Assembly (NCBI GenBank): GCA_947460085.1
Contig: CANHGA010000111.1
Coordinates: 1 to 6,924, forward strand
Length of the DNA: 6,924 nt
Source: Synechococcaceae cyanobacterium
Lineage (GTDB): Bacteria > Cyanobacteriota > Cyanobacteriia > PCC-6307 > Cyanobiaceae
Reading direction: 5' to 3'
Under the pieces are notes generated by a model that saw only the letters and a list, made by a program, of their open reading frames with translations, did no database searches and was not told the origin of the DNA. The position numbers were made by a program, and so were the translations under genes. This document shows positions 6,572 to 6,924 of this stretch, piece after piece (within the stretch, counting starts at the first letter, position 1; every line of letters starts with the position of its first letter).

Positions 6572-6924
6572 TGCGCCAGCACGTCAACCCGCTCAGTCGG
6601 GTCCACCAACGGCCGCTGCTTTTGCCCCCACCGGCCGAGCTCTTTGGAGAACCGGTGCGGCCGATCCACCTCGACATCGGCAGCGCCCGCGGCGGCTTTT
6701 TGCTGGAGCTGGCCCAGCAGGAGCCAGGGCGCAATTACCTCGGCGTGGAAATCCGCCAGCCCCTGGTGCAGGCCGCCGAAGCCGACCGCCAGGCCCTGGG
6801 CTTAGGCAATCTGCACTACCTCTATTGCAACGCCAATGTGAGTCTCGAGCAGTGGCTAGCGGCCCTGCCCCCAGGCCAGCTGGAGCGGGTTTCGATCCAA
6901 TTTCCCGATCCCTGGTTCAAGAAA
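6571..6924 (+). CDS. trmB: tRNA (guanine-N7-)-methyltransferase TrmB, N-terminal part (cut by right window edge)
   Basis: TrmB transfers a methyl group from S-adenosylmethionine to N7 of guanine 46 in the variable loop of tRNAs, in the cytoplasm. The 118 visible residues include the SAM-binding motif I, HLDIGSARGGFLLELA (34-48), and then the acidic end of the second strand, NYLGVEIRQPLV (55-66). CNANVSLEQWL (86-96) follows, and then the family signature SIQFPDPWFKK (108-118) at the cut edge. The N-terminal MRQHVNPLSR resembles cyanobacterial TrmB as I recall it. Many relatives have Cys where Ser38 stands here, a mild difference. The remaining part, roughly half, is missing, including the C-terminal substrate-binding residues. 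The ATG at 6571-6573 overlaps the FIST stop codon, and no separate strong ribosome site is obvious, which fits coupled translation. Confidence 0.95.
   Translation, partial: MRQHVNPLSRVHQRPLLLPPPAELFGEPVRPIHLDIGSARGGFLLELAQQEPGRNYLGVEIRQPLVQAAEADRQALGLGNLHYLYCNANVSLEQWLAALPPGQLERVSIQFPDPWFKK

Noticed and set aside
1..6924. Mobile elements, CRISPR arrays, phage or defence genes
   Set aside because: No transposase, integrase, direct-repeat array, terminal inverted repeats or defence motifs were found on either strand; gene content is housekeeping plus small unknowns.

Overview
The window looks like an ordinary chromosomal segment of a high-GC picocyanobacterium of the Synechococcus/Cyanobium type. 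The grounds are a CrtR-type beta-carotene hydroxylase fragment, a tRNA-Leu(UAG) without an encoded CCA, a DUF3177-like membrane protein (a family I know from cyanobacteria), short intergenic gaps and strongly GC-biased third codon positions. The assignment rests on gene content and protein resemblance read by eye, not on a search.

Layout, left to right. Positions 1-465 (minus) hold the N-terminal half of crtR, which runs off the left edge. A tRNA-Leu gene (570-651, minus) lies just upstream of it, and the 104-base spacer between them can fold into a hairpin with a UACG loop. On the plus strand a small unrecognised membrane protein (717-1238) is followed after 24 bases by a complete ileS (1263-4205). 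Converging on ileS is a minus-strand pair: a DUF3177-like membrane protein (4548-5201) and, 19 bases downstream of it, a 97-residue conserved-looking protein (4235-4528). Diverging from that pair after 35 bases is a FIST-domain protein (5237-6571), whose stop codon overlaps by one base the start of trmB (6571 to the right edge).

Three of the genes serve translation: tRNA-Leu reads CUN codons, IleRS charges tRNA-Ile, and TrmB methylates G46 of tRNAs. CrtR makes zeaxanthin for photoprotection. The FIST protein is probably a sensory or ligand-binding protein. The two small membrane proteins and the 97-residue protein have no function I can assign.

I found no mobile element, CRISPR array, phage gene, frameshift or sign of recent transfer, and no convincing new biological system. 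The observations that merit a second look are small: a 15-bp in-frame tandem repeat in the FIST gene, two hairpins, tight gene couplings, and a short gene that begins at GTG and is easily missed.
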